Shown one piece after another: positions 1-6,551 of a stretch of 9,062 bases of DNA. The stretch comes from Bacteroidales bacterium (lineage in GTDB: Bacteria > Bacteroidota > Bacteroidia > Bacteroidales > UBA932), in NCBI GenBank assembly GCA_017551215.1, contig JAFZMA010000190.1, positions 1 through 9,062 of the forward strand, given 5' to 3'. Below the pieces are notes generated by a model. It was given only the letters and a program-made list of their open reading frames with translations, searched no databases and had not been told where the DNA came from. The stretch's first letter is position 1; each line of letters opens with the position of its first letter. Made by a program: the position numbers and the translations under genes.

Positions 1-1
1 G

Positions 2-877
2 GCAACAGGATTCTTTGACGGAGTGCATCTGGGGCATCAGAAGGTGATTCTGACTGCAACACGCATCGCTGAGGAGAAAGGGCTTGAAAGCCAGGTTGTT
101 ACTTTCTGGCCTCATCCGCGCAGCGTGCTGCAGCAGGCGGCATACGACTTGAGGCTTCTGACCTCTCTGCAGGAGAAGGAGGTGCTTTTCAAGGCAATGG
201 GGATAGACAGGGTGACCGTGCTGGATTTTACAAAGGCGTTCAGCCGCCTGTCTACGGAAGAATTCATAAGGGATTATCTCATGGCCAAATGCGGGGTAAC
301 CCATCTTGTAATAGGTTATGACCACCGCATAGGGCATGATCAGGGCAAGACGCAGGAGGAAATGATGGAAATCTGCCGCCGTTGCGGACTTGAAGTGTCA
401 AGGGTGGAGGAGTTCACTCTGGACGGAGTGGTTCCGTCTTCTACCAAGATTCGGCATCTGCTTGAAAAAGGGGATGTGAAGAGAGCCTCAGCGATGCTGG
501 GCAGGGAATATGCCCTCAAGGGTGTGGTTGTCTCAGGAAACCATCTGGGAAGGACAATAGGATTCCCTACGGCCAACCTTAAACTGTACGACCCTCTGAA
601 ACTTGTACCGGGGAATGGAGTATATGCCGTAAAGGTTACTCTTGGCAAGGAGCATTTTACAGGAATCTGCAACATAGGCACAAGGCCTACCGTGAGCAAG
701 AACACGACTATATCCATAGAAACGCATATCCTTGATTTTGACGAGGATATCTACGGGCTGGATCTGGGTCTGGAGTTTGTTGGCAGGATAAGGGACGAGC
801 AGAAATTCACGGATCTTCAGCATCTGAAAGCCCAGCTGGAGACGGACAAGAAGAGCGCTGTAAAATATTTTTTATAA
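2..877 (+). CDS. ribF: Bifunctional FAD synthetase / riboflavin kinase, 5'-truncated by window edge
   Basis: RibF phosphorylates riboflavin to FMN and adenylates FMN to FAD in the cytoplasm. The reading frame is open from base 2 and begins inside the FAD-synthetase domain: translated from base 2 it reads ATGFFDGVHLGHQ, the nucleotidyltransferase HxGH signature. The GTG at 23 encodes the valine before that His, so it is an internal codon, not a start. The domain continues with a hydrophobic GYDHRIGHDQ-type segment and a TKIR motif near codon 148. The C-terminal flavokinase domain is clear: GRTIGFPTANL (with the PTAN nucleotide-binding motif), then GVYAV, CNIGTRPTV and the IETHILDF segment. RibF proteins are usually a little over 300 residues, so only about 15-25 N-terminal residues are missing. 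The stop TAA (875-877) overlaps a possible promoter for greA. Confidence 0.96.
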   Translation, partial: ATGFFDGVHLGHQKVILTATRIAEEKGLESQVVTFWPHPRSVLQQAAYDLRLLTSLQEKEVLFKAMGIDRVTVLDFTKAFSRLSTEEFIRDYLMAKCGVTHLVIGYDHRIGHDQGKTQEEMMEICRRCGLEVSRVEEFTLDGVVPSSTKIRHLLEKGDVKRASAMLGREYALKGVVVSGNHLGRTIGFPTANLKLYDPLKLVPGNGVYAVKVTLGKEHFTGICNIGTRPTVSKNTTISIETHILDFDEDIYGLDLGLEFVGRIRDEQKFTDLQHLKAQLETDKKSAVKYFL

Positions 878-882
878 ATTTG
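875..882 (+). promoter_or_regulatory. Possible Bacteroidota -7 promoter element for greA
   Basis: TAAATTTG followed by C matches the Bacteroidota -7 consensus TAnnTTTG and overlaps the ribF stop codon. Transcription would start around 885-890, giving greA a leader of about 55 bases. No TTG or TTTG -33 element is visible at the expected distance upstream, so this is a partial match only. Confidence 0.4.
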
Positions 883-902
883 CATTGTAAAAACGCGAAC
901 AC

Positions 903-926
903 GAGGAGTCCCTTCCGGGATTCTTC
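903..926 (+). terminator. Hairpin between ribF and greA (terminator or leader structure)
   Basis: Bases 903-912 pair with 917-926 to give a 10-bp stem with two G-U wobbles and a TTCC tetraloop, followed by TTAATTTTT. This resembles an intrinsic terminator ending the ribF transcript. It also lies downstream of the possible greA promoter at 875-882, so it could instead be a leader structure or attenuator for greA. The sequence does not decide between these roles. Confidence 0.5.
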
Positions 927-940
927 TTAATTTTTATGTT

Positions 941-1414
941 ATGGCAAAAGGACAATATGTAACGGCAGAAGGCCTGGAGAAACTCAGGGAGGAACTCAAC
1001 GATATGATTTCCGTCCAGAGACCGGCCATATCCAGGGCTATCGCTGAGGCAAGAGATAAGGGAGACCTTTCCGAAAATGCTGAATACGACGCTGCAAGGG
1101 AGGCACAGGGTCTTCTGGAACTCAAGATATCCAAACTGCAGGATCTCATTGCAAACGCAAAGATCATAGACGAATCCCAGATAAGCACTGAGCAGGTTGG
1201 AATGCTCAACAAGGTTACGGTCAAGAACCTGAAGACTGGCGCCAAGATGGTTTTCACCCTTGTAGGCGAGAGTGAGGCAAACCTGGCCCAGGGCAAGCTG
1301 GCGGTTTCCACTCCAATAGGTAAGGCTCTGTTCGGGCGCAAGAAAGGGGAGGTTGTGGATGTGAACGCTCCTGCCGGGATAATCAAGTTCGAGATACTGG
1401 ACATTTCTATCTGA
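941..1414 (+). CDS. greA: Transcription elongation factor GreA
   Basis: GreA enters the secondary channel of RNA polymerase and stimulates cleavage of backtracked transcripts. At 157 residues it has the family's normal length. The N-terminal half is the antiparallel coiled coil, with the helix EGLEKLREEL (10-19) and the conserved loop RDKGDLSENAEY (38-49). That loop carries the tip acidic residues Asp42 and Glu45, equivalent to E. coli Asp41 and Glu44, which coordinate the catalytic Mg in the polymerase. The C-terminal FKBP-like domain ends with the characteristic STPIGKALFGRKKGEVV stretch. The ATG at 941 gives the expected N-terminus. No Shine-Dalgarno sequence is evident, only T-rich sequence, as is common in this phylum. 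The next gene, encoding a HIT protein, follows after 15 bases, suggesting co-transcription. Confidence 0.98.
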   Translation: MAKGQYVTAEGLEKLREELNDMISVQRPAISRAIAEARDKGDLSENAEYDAAREAQGLLELKISKLQDLIANAKIIDESQISTEQVGMLNKVTVKNLKTGAKMVFTLVGESEANLAQGKLAVSTPIGKALFGRKKGEVVDVNAPAGIIKFEILDISI

Positions 1415-1429
1415 CAAATACACAAGAAG

Positions 1430-1825
1430 ATGGCATCTATATTTTCAAGAATCATAGCAGGTGAGATTCCTTGCTACAAAATCGCCGAGACAGAAGATTA
1501 CTTTGCTTTTCTGGACATTTCTCCGGTTCAGCTGGGACATACTCTGGTTGTTCCAAAGAACGAGAAGGACTATATCTTCGATTATGAAGACGAATACTAC
1601 GCTGGCCTCTGGAAGTTTGCCAAGAAGATTGCCGAGGCTCAGAAAAGAGCCATTCCTTGCCGCAAGATAGGGGTTGCCGTAATAGGTCTGGAAGTGCCTC
1701 ACGCACACATACATCTGGTGCCGATGAACAATGAGGGAGACCTGGATTTCGACGGAGCCAAGAAACTGCACCCTTCTGCAGAGCAGATGGAGGAAATCGC
1801 AGAGAAGATAAGGAAGGAACTCTAA
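1430..1825 (+). CDS. HIT (histidine triad) family nucleotide-binding protein
   Basis: A cytoplasmic histidine-triad protein of 131 residues. HIT proteins of the Hint branch hydrolyse or transfer nucleoside phosphoramidates and related nucleotide adducts; the exact substrate cannot be told from sequence. The N-terminus MASIFSRIIAGEIPCYKI is typical of the Hint/HinT family, followed by FAFLDISPVQLGHTLVVPK (26-43), the usual nucleotide-binding strand region. The active-site triad HAHIHLV is at residues 91-97 and fits HxHxHxx exactly. The gene sits 15 bases after greA and 16 bases before the lipoprotein gene, so the three may share a transcript. Confidence 0.96.
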   Translation: MASIFSRIIAGEIPCYKIAETEDYFAFLDISPVQLGHTLVVPKNEKDYIFDYEDEYYAGLWKFAKKIAEAQKRAIPCRKIGVAVIGLEVPHAHIHLVPMNNEGDLDFDGAKKLHPSAEQMEEIAEKIRKEL

Positions 1826-1841
1826 TTTTCAGACACGCATC

Positions 1842-2984
1842 ATGAGAAAATTTTTATTTGTTGCAGCTCTGGCCGCCCTTGCCGCCTGCAGTTCGGACAA
1901 GGCCTCTCTCAAACTGAAAGTGGATGGTGCCGCAGACAGGGAAGTTGTGCTGAGTATGCTGAATGTCAGCCAGGTGGATGTGGTGGATACTCTTAAGACA
2001 GATGCCTCCGGAAATGCTTCCGTCAAGATAGATCTTCCTTATAAGTCTCCGAATTTCTACTATCTGACTTACAACGGAGTGCAGATTGCGTCTTTGCTTC
2101 TGAGCCCGGGAGACAAGGCTAAGGTGGAAGTGGACAGCAATGGCCGTAACCTGAAGATAAGCGGAAGCAAGGAGTCTGAACTTTTGCAGGAGGTTGACGC
2201 CAGTATAGCCAAGAGCCAGAAGTCCTTTGATTCCCTGAGCGTTCAGCTGATTGCATGCAACGATATAGGAGATACGGAATCCGTAAAGAGGCTTCGCGTA
2301 GAGCTGGGCAAGCTCTATGTCACTCAGAAGCAGGCCGCAGTAAGGCATCTTGTAAAGTATCCTTATTCTTTCACTAACCTCAGGAATCTTTACAGGCACT
2401 TCAACGAGAACTTTCCTATGTTCTCCGACATTACAGACGGAGTTTATTATCGTCAGCTCTGCGATTCACTGAAGACTCTTTATCCTAATTCTCCATACGT
2501 GACCTCTCTGGATAACGATGCCGTGAGCCTGTTCAACGATATGGAACTGTCTTACAGGCTGAAGGATGCACAGCAGGCAGTTTTCCCGGAAATCTCTCTT
2601 CCTGATACAAAGGCGGAGATTAAGAACCTTACGGCTCTGATCGGAAAACCGTTCATTCTCCTTTTCTGGGATCCTTCTGACAATACCCAGAAGATGTTCA
2701 ACGCCGAGTTAGAAAAGATTTATTCCCAGTTCAAGGGCCGCGGTCTGGAAATCTACTCTGTTTGCGTAGGAACAGATAAGGCATACTGGAATTCAATCGT
2801 GAGCCGTTTCCCTTGGATAAACGTTTGCGACGGCAAGGGGAATGCAACACAAGGCCTTGTGCAGTATAACGTTACAAAGCTTCCTGCTTTGTTCCTGTTC
2901 AATAGGGAAGGGGCGATAGTGGGAAAGGATATATTTGACCAGAAGGGACTTTCTAAAGCAGTTTCTTCTGTTTGCCAGGAATAA
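1842..2984 (+). CDS. DUF4369-like, thioredoxin-fold lipoprotein lacking the CxxC redox motif
   Basis: A 380-residue predicted lipoprotein. The signal peptide runs MRKFLFVAALAALAAC, with lipobox LAAC at 13-16 and Cys16 as the likely lipidated residue. Residues about 20-115 look like the DUF4369 beta domain found before thioredoxin domains in Bacteroidota (pattern LKLKVDG...VVLSML...VDTLKTDASGNASV). A helical linker follows (115-245). Residues about 250-380 form a TlpA/AhpC-like thioredoxin fold, with the strand PFILLFW (270-276), VTKLPALFLF with the cis-proline (344-353) and a C-terminal helix. Where a WCxxC active site would be, the sequence reads WDPSDN (276-281), so both redox cysteines are absent. 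A standard thiol-disulfide oxidoreductase role is therefore unlikely; a binding or structural role is possible. The 3' end overlaps convergent tsaB by 32 bp. Confidence 0.85.
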   Translation: MRKFLFVAALAALAACSSDKASLKLKVDGAADREVVLSMLNVSQVDVVDTLKTDASGNASVKIDLPYKSPNFYYLTYNGVQIASLLLSPGDKAKVEVDSNGRNLKISGSKESELLQEVDASIAKSQKSFDSLSVQLIACNDIGDTESVKRLRVELGKLYVTQKQAAVRHLVKYPYSFTNLRNLYRHFNENFPMFSDITDGVYYRQLCDSLKTLYPNSPYVTSLDNDAVSLFNDMELSYRLKDAQQAVFPEISLPDTKAEIKNLTALIGKPFILLFWDPSDNTQKMFNAELEKIYSQFKGRGLEIYSVCVGTDKAYWNSIVSRFPWINVCDGKGNATQGLVQYNVTKLPALFLFNREGAIVGKDIFDQKGLSKAVSSVCQE

Positions 2985-3657
2985 ATTCCTTTAGGTAGAA
3001 CGGCTGGAAATATGCAAGGTCTGCAAACCGGCCCTCTTCCAATGCTTTTGCAGCATCTATTCTGAGGCCGGATGCCAATGGTGTCTGGTTGAGGATTGTA
3101 GCGTTGTCCGGAAGAGTTCCGTATGTGTCTTCCAGAAGCTTTCCGAACTTAGGGGCTCCGTTTCCCGCAAAGAGAACGGGGCCTTCTTCTGTCAGATTCC
3201 TGAAACTTTCCGGAGACAGAATCTTGGCCTCCGTCTTTTCCAACTGGTTGCAGTTCCCGTCAAATACAGCGGTGTAGACTTCCATTCTTCCGGCATCTAT
3301 CATTGGAACAATATGCCTGAATTCCTTTGTGCAACTCTCACTTGCGCAGCGTGCTATGACAGCCAGAGTGTTGATTCCTATAAGATTGGTCTTTGCAGCG
3401 TAGGCTATTCCCTTGGCAAGGGCCACGCCAATCCTGAGGCCCATGTAGCTGCCCGGGCCCTCGCTCACGGCTATGGCAGCCAGGTCAGAAGCCTTTATTC
3501 CGTTCTCCTTCAGAATCCCGTCTGCCAATGGTGCCAGGACAGTGTCGTGGCTGCGTCCTATGTGGCAGACTTTCTGGGCAATCAGGGTGCTGCCGTCTGC
3601 AAGGGCGGCCGAACATGTTTCAGTGGCAGATTCTATAAGGAGAATGAATTGTCCCAT
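2953..3657 (-). CDS. tsaB: tRNA threonylcarbamoyladenosine biosynthesis protein TsaB
   Basis: TsaB is the non-catalytic dimerisation partner of TsaD in making t6A37 on ANN-decoding tRNAs. It works in the cytoplasm with TsaD and the ATPase TsaE. The protein has 234 residues, normal for the family. The N-terminal ASKHA-fold strand is ILLIESATETCSAAL (5-19), and the family signature GPGSYMGLRIG is at 67-77, followed by the helix VALAKGIAYA. The C-terminal half is more divergent, as usual. It is the last gene of the leftward tolC-adaptor-tsaB run, starting 12 bases after the adaptor stop with no clear Shine-Dalgarno. Its final ten codons and stop (TAG, 2953-2955) lie inside the convergent lipoprotein gene. 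Confidence 0.95.
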   Translation of the reverse strand: MGQFILLIESATETCSAALADGSTLIAQKVCHIGRSHDTVLAPLADGILKENGIKASDLAAIAVSEGPGSYMGLRIGVALAKGIAYAAKTNLIGINTLAVIARCASESCTKEFRHIVPMIDAGRMEVYTAVFDGNCNQLEKTEAKILSPESFRNLTEEGPVLFAGNGAPKFGKLLEDTYGTLPDNATILNQTPLASGLRIDAAKALEEGRFADLAYFQPFYLKEFIPGKQKKLL

Positions 3658-3669
3658 CGCTGAGGAAAA

Positions 3670-4896
3670 TTATTTCTTTTCTGGACTCAGTTTGACTTTT
3701 GTTCCGTCTTTAAGTGTCTTGCTGATAGCGTTGAAAGGTCCTGTTACAACAACGGAAGTGTCTGAAAGACCATCGGTTATCTGTATGTGAGTCATGTCTT
3801 GCAGACCGGTCTTTACGGCTACCGGATGTACGGTCTGGTCTTTTGCGGAATAGGTGAAGACAAACGATTTTCCTGTTGTTCCGGTAGCAAGGTCAGACCT
3901 CGAAGTGATGGCGGAAAGAGGAAGGGCAAGAACGTTCTCGGCGCGGCTTGTCTGAATCTGGACGGAGGCGCTCATTCCCGGGCGGAACGGAGAGGAGTTG
4001 TCTTTCAGGAGATCCAGATATGACTCCGGAGAAATCCTCACCTTAACCTCAAACGTTGTGGCCTGATCCAAAGAAGCTGTGGATGAGCTCTTTGAAGAGT
4101 TGGCAACTTCTGTTACAACACCGTAGAAAGTGCGGTCTGTGTATGCGTCCACAGTGATCTGCGCGCTGTCTCCAGGATTGAGGCGGATGATGTCGTTCTC
4201 GTTCACATCCACCAGAACTTCCATCTGCTTGAAGTCAGCAACCCTGAACATTTCTGTTCCGGCCATCTGGGAAGTTCCCACAACCCTTTCTCCAAGTTCC
4301 ACGCTGAGCTTGGAAATTATACCGTTCATAGGGGAATAGATGGTGGTCTTGACCAGATTCTCCCTTGCCTCCTTCAGGCGGGCTTCTGCGCTGGAAATGT
4401 TGTACTTGGCTCCATCCAGCTGCTGCTGGGCCACATCCCACTCCGCACAAGCAGCTTCGTATTCGGCCTTGGATACGGTGCGCAGCTCGTAGAGCTTGGC
4501 ATAGCGGTCGTAGTTCTGCTGGGCGCGCAGAGTCTGGGCCTGCTGCTGCTTGTAAGAAGCCCTGGCTGCATTTACGGAAGCCATAGCCTGGTCTACAGCA
4601 GACAGATAGATGTCCTGCTTTATCTTGATAATAAGGTCTCCTTTCTTTACGGCATCGCCTTCCTTTACGTGAAGTTCCACGATTTCTCCGGATACGTCCG
4701 GACTAATCTTTACTTCCGTAACCGGCTGTATCTTTCCATTTGCCGGAATAGTCTCCGTAATAGTCATCCTTTCTATCTTGGAAGTTTCCACAACAGGAGT
4801 CTTGTCTCCCTTGCACATTTTGGATGCTATCATCAGAAATACAATAAGGGCTGCCGCAGCCAACCACCAGATGTTTTTTTTCTTCTTCTTTGCCAT
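3670..4896 (-). CDS. HlyD/MacA-type periplasmic adaptor subunit (membrane fusion protein)
   Basis: A periplasmic adaptor linking an inner-membrane exporter to a TolC channel, 408 residues. It has a lysine-rich cytoplasmic start (MAKKKKK) and one membrane anchor (about 9-27). The first half of the lipoyl domain is near 58-95 (VSGEIVELHVKEGDAVKKGD). A long alpha-helical hairpin rich in Gln and Ala spans about 96-182, the second lipoyl half follows (SPMNGIISKLSVELGERV, 188-205), then the beta-barrel domain (about 220-315, with FRPGMSASV) and a membrane-proximal domain (about 318-405). The single anchor and layout resemble MacA-type adaptors, which often pair with ABC transporters. No MacB- or RND-type pump is present here; the only inner-membrane exporter in the window is the C39 ABC transporter upstream. 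It starts 11 bases after the tolC-family stop, indicating co-transcription. Confidence 0.93.
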   Translation of the reverse strand: MAKKKKKNIWWLAAAALIVFLMIASKMCKGDKTPVVETSKIERMTITETIPANGKIQPVTEVKISPDVSGEIVELHVKEGDAVKKGDLIIKIKQDIYLSAVDQAMASVNAARASYKQQQAQTLRAQQNYDRYAKLYELRTVSKAEYEAACAEWDVAQQQLDGAKYNISSAEARLKEARENLVKTTIYSPMNGIISKLSVELGERVVGTSQMAGTEMFRVADFKQMEVLVDVNENDIIRLNPGDSAQITVDAYTDRTFYGVVTEVANSSKSSSTASLDQATTFEVKVRISPESYLDLLKDNSSPFRPGMSASVQIQTSRAENVLALPLSAITSRSDLATGTTGKSFVFTYSAKDQTVHPVAVKTGLQDMTHIQITDGLSDTSVVVTGPFNAISKTLKDGTKVKLSPEKK

Positions 4897-4907
4897 TTGA
4901 AACGCTT

Positions 4908-6239
4908 TTATAAATTGATGGCCTTGCCTTTGTAGAAATCCAGAATCTTGAGCTCGAACAGATATTGGTATTTAGCCTGATAATAGGCACTTACCGCCTT
5001 GAACAAATTTGTCTTGGCAATGTTGTAGTCTGTAGCGTTCATCATTCCCACGTTAAATTTGTTTTCTGTATAAGTGAAAGATTCCTGGATACTTTTCATG
5101 TTTTCCTTTGCCGCCTTCATTCTTTCCAGAGCATTGAAAGCCTCGTTGTAGGCCGTCTGGATCTCCTTGAGAAGAGACTGTTTCTGGACCTCCAGCATAA
5201 TTGCCGTATTCTCCCTGGCAAGCTTTGCGTTGCGGGCGGAAATTCTGGAAGACAAGCCGTTGAATATAGGTATGCTCAAAGACAGGCCAACAGAAGGATT
5301 CTTGTTATGCTCGAACTGGGTGAAGAAGGCGCCGCTTTGGCCATCTGTGTAATAAGATCCATAGCCTGCCTGCACGGAAATGGAAGGCAGCAATCTGGCT
5401 CTCACCATGTTGTAGTCATACTTGCTCTTTTCCAGATTATACTCGGCGATTTTAACCTGAGGCAGATTGAGAGCCTGGCTGTATATTCCTTCCACAGTTC
5501 CCTCAGGAAGAATGTCTTCATCCACGGAAACATCCGGAGCGGCGATATCAAAATCCTTTTCCATCTCAGGAGGCAGGTCCAGAAGCTGTATGAGGGTAAG
5601 AAGATTTGTCCTTACGTCAGATGTGGCGGAAACCAGCTGGGACTTCTCGTTTGCAAGCTGAGCCTGGACTTCCAGAAGCGTGCTGTAAGCCTGGCTGCCG
5701 GCATCCACCAGCTTTGCCGTGCGTTCCACCTGCTCTTTGGTGCTGTTGCAGCTTTCAAGAGCGCTGCGCTCTATCTCGCGGGCAAGCAGCAACTGAAGAT
5801 AAGCTCTTGTTATCTGGATAGTTATGTCGTTCTTGACTTTTTCCACCTGTTCTTTTGCAATCTCCAGAGACGTGGCGTTGCTCTTTATGGAATTAATCTT
5901 TGAGAAACCGCTGAACACCGTGGCGGAAGCACTCAGGTTTCCACTGGTGGACATGCTTCTTTTGTTCTTTATGATTTCCAGTGTCTGGAGATTGACGCTT
6001 CTTCCCCAACTCATGCTGTGGTTCAGCCCTGCGCTTACGCTTGGAGCCAAATCCCACTTGGACTGCTTGACGTTCCCTTCTGCCTGCTCCACGCTAATCT
6101 CTTCCATCTTCACCTGGAGGTTGTTCTGGCGGGCATAATCTATGCATTGCTGGAGCGTCCAGAGCCTGCCATTCTGGGCAAAGCCGCATACACTTGCACA
6201 CAGAGTCAAGGCTACTGATATGATCATTGCTTTTTTCAT
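4908..6239 (-). CDS. TolC-family outer-membrane channel protein
   Basis: An outer-membrane efflux/secretion channel subunit of the TolC (OEP) family. It would trimerise into a barrel plus periplasmic alpha-helical tunnel and dock with a periplasmic adaptor. From the ATG at 6239 it is 443 residues, normal for Bacteroidota members. MKKAMIISVALTLCASVCGFAQ is a signal peptide, probably cleaved after AFAQ-like GFAQ, and no good lipobox is present. The mature protein begins with WTLQQCIDYARQNN, the typical first OEP helix. Two OEP repeats follow (about 27-215 and 230-430), with the beta-strand regions LAPSVSAGLNHSMSWG and LLPSISVQAGYG and the signature SIPIFNGLSSRISARNAKL. A TTG codon at 6248 is in frame, but the ATG gives a better signal peptide. 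The adaptor gene follows after 11 bases. Confidence 0.95.
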   Translation of the reverse strand: MKKAMIISVALTLCASVCGFAQNGRLWTLQQCIDYARQNNLQVKMEEISVEQAEGNVKQSKWDLAPSVSAGLNHSMSWGRSVNLQTLEIIKNKRSMSTSGNLSASATVFSGFSKINSIKSNATSLEIAKEQVEKVKNDITIQITRAYLQLLLAREIERSALESCNSTKEQVERTAKLVDAGSQAYSTLLEVQAQLANEKSQLVSATSDVRTNLLTLIQLLDLPPEMEKDFDIAAPDVSVDEDILPEGTVEGIYSQALNLPQVKIAEYNLEKSKYDYNMVRARLLPSISVQAGYGSYYTDGQSGAFFTQFEHNKNPSVGLSLSIPIFNGLSSRISARNAKLARENTAIMLEVQKQSLLKEIQTAYNEAFNALERMKAAKENMKSIQESFTYTENKFNVGMMNATDYNIAKTNLFKAVSAYYQAKYQYLFELKILDFYKGKAINL

Positions 6240-6245
6240 CGGGCA

Positions 6246-6253
6246 CAAATATA
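6246..6253 (-). promoter_or_regulatory. Possible -7 promoter element for the tolC-family gene
   Basis: On the - strand the sequence reads TATATTTG followed by T, an exact match to the Bacteroidota -7 consensus TAnnTTTG. It ends only six bases before the ATG at 6239, so transcription would begin at or within a few bases of the start codon, giving an almost leaderless mRNA. No TTG or TTTG is visible at the expected -33 position, which falls inside the dyad at 6255-6321. Confidence 0.45.
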
Positions 6254-6254
6254 A

Positions 6255-6321
6255 GAATCTGTTTTGAATTATTTCTTATAACATGTTGCATGGTATATTT
6301 CAAATAAAACAAAACAGATTC
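6255..6321. repeat. 67-base concentric imperfect inverted repeat between peptide 2 and tolC
   Basis: Outer arms GAATCTGTTTTG (6255-6266) and CAAAACAGATTC (6310-6321) are perfect reverse complements. Inside them TTATTT (6269-6274) pairs with AAATAA (6302-6307). Inside that TATAACATG (6277-6285) pairs with CATGGTATA (6289-6297) with one mismatch, around a TTG loop. All three levels share nearly the same centre. The whole could fold as one long hairpin with 2x2 and 2x4 internal loops. It lies between the peptide terminator and the tolC -7 element. Its role is unknown: operator, attenuator, small RNA or a miniature mobile-element remnant are all possible. Confidence 0.7.
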
Positions 6322-6325
6322 CGTG

Positions 6326-6344
6326 AAAAGGGAAACTCCCTTTT
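6326..6344 (-). terminator. Intrinsic terminator downstream of the second small peptide gene
   Basis: On the - strand AAAAGGGA pairs with TCCCTTTT around a GTT loop. It starts directly after the stop codon of the 64-residue peptide (6345-6347), and the four T residues of the second arm form a short U tract. The structure should work in both directions, since the + strand has six T residues after the stem. It likely ends the exporter-peptide transcript and separates it from tolC. Confidence 0.65.
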
Positions 6345-6539
6345 TTACTTGGCGTACATCATCAGGAATTCTACAGGCATATCCTTCAAATTCTTCCTGT
6401 TCTGGATCATTATCTTGATGGCTCTTACAATCGAACCGATTCCATAGCCAAGAGCTTCCATGAATCTGGAAACATCAGCATCCTTTCCGGCAAATACCAG
6501 ACTCTGCTCAGAGGCGGAGATTTCTACAAACCCTTTCAT
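6345..6539 (-). CDS. Small peptide 2, double-glycine-type leader with AG site (putative C39 substrate)
   Basis: A 64-residue peptide of unrecognised family. The leader MKGFVEISASEQSLVFAG (1-18) resembles Bacteroidota double-glycine leaders: a KGFVE[IL]S start, Glu at -8 and Val at -4. The last two residues are AG rather than GG. The predicted core (19-64, 46 residues) is net positive with an amphipathic or hydrophobic helix and a glycine cluster GYGIG (31-35), which contains GxxxG. It has no cysteine. It resembles peptide 1 upstream in the GFV[DE] leader motif, in size and in helical core. A strong AGGAGG Shine-Dalgarno six bases before the ATG supports the start, and a terminator follows the stop. 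It is probably exported by the C39 transporter encoded upstream. Function is unknown: bacteriocin subunit or signalling peptide are the leading guesses. Confidence 0.75.
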   Translation of the reverse strand: MKGFVEISASEQSLVFAGKDADVSRFMEALGYGIGSIVRAIKIMIQNRKNLKDMPVEFLMMYAK

Positions 6540-6545
6540 ATCAAC

Positions 6546-6551
6546 CCTCCT
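6546..6551 (-). promoter_or_regulatory. Strong Shine-Dalgarno of small peptide 2
   Basis: AGGAGG on the - strand, six bases before the ATG at 6539. It overlaps the stop codon of peptide 1 (TAAGGAGG). Such a strong site is unusual in this window, where no other gene shows one. It implies efficient or coupled translation of peptide 2. Confidence 0.75.

Noticed and set aside
23..25. GTG as a start codon for the ribF frame.
   Set aside because: It encodes the Val of the conserved FDGVHLGH motif, and the frame is open and matches the family upstream to base 2, so the gene simply begins outside the window.
934..1455. Overlapping - strand frames across greA and the HIT gene.
   Set aside because: They are antisense shadows of two strongly conserved genes and show no motifs of their own.
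4965..5903. Long + strand open frame of 312 codons opposite the tolC-family gene.
   Set aside because: It lies wholly antisense to a clear TolC-family coding sequence, with no family resemblance and composition expected of a shadow frame.
6240..6248. TTG at 6248 as the start of the tolC-family protein, adding three residues.
   Set aside because: These bases adjoin or overlap the promoter-like element, and the ATG at 6239 gives a standard MKK signal peptide.
6255..6344. A CRISPR-like or tandem repeat array in the AT-rich intergenic region.
   Set aside because: The repeats are inverted and concentric, not direct and regularly spaced.
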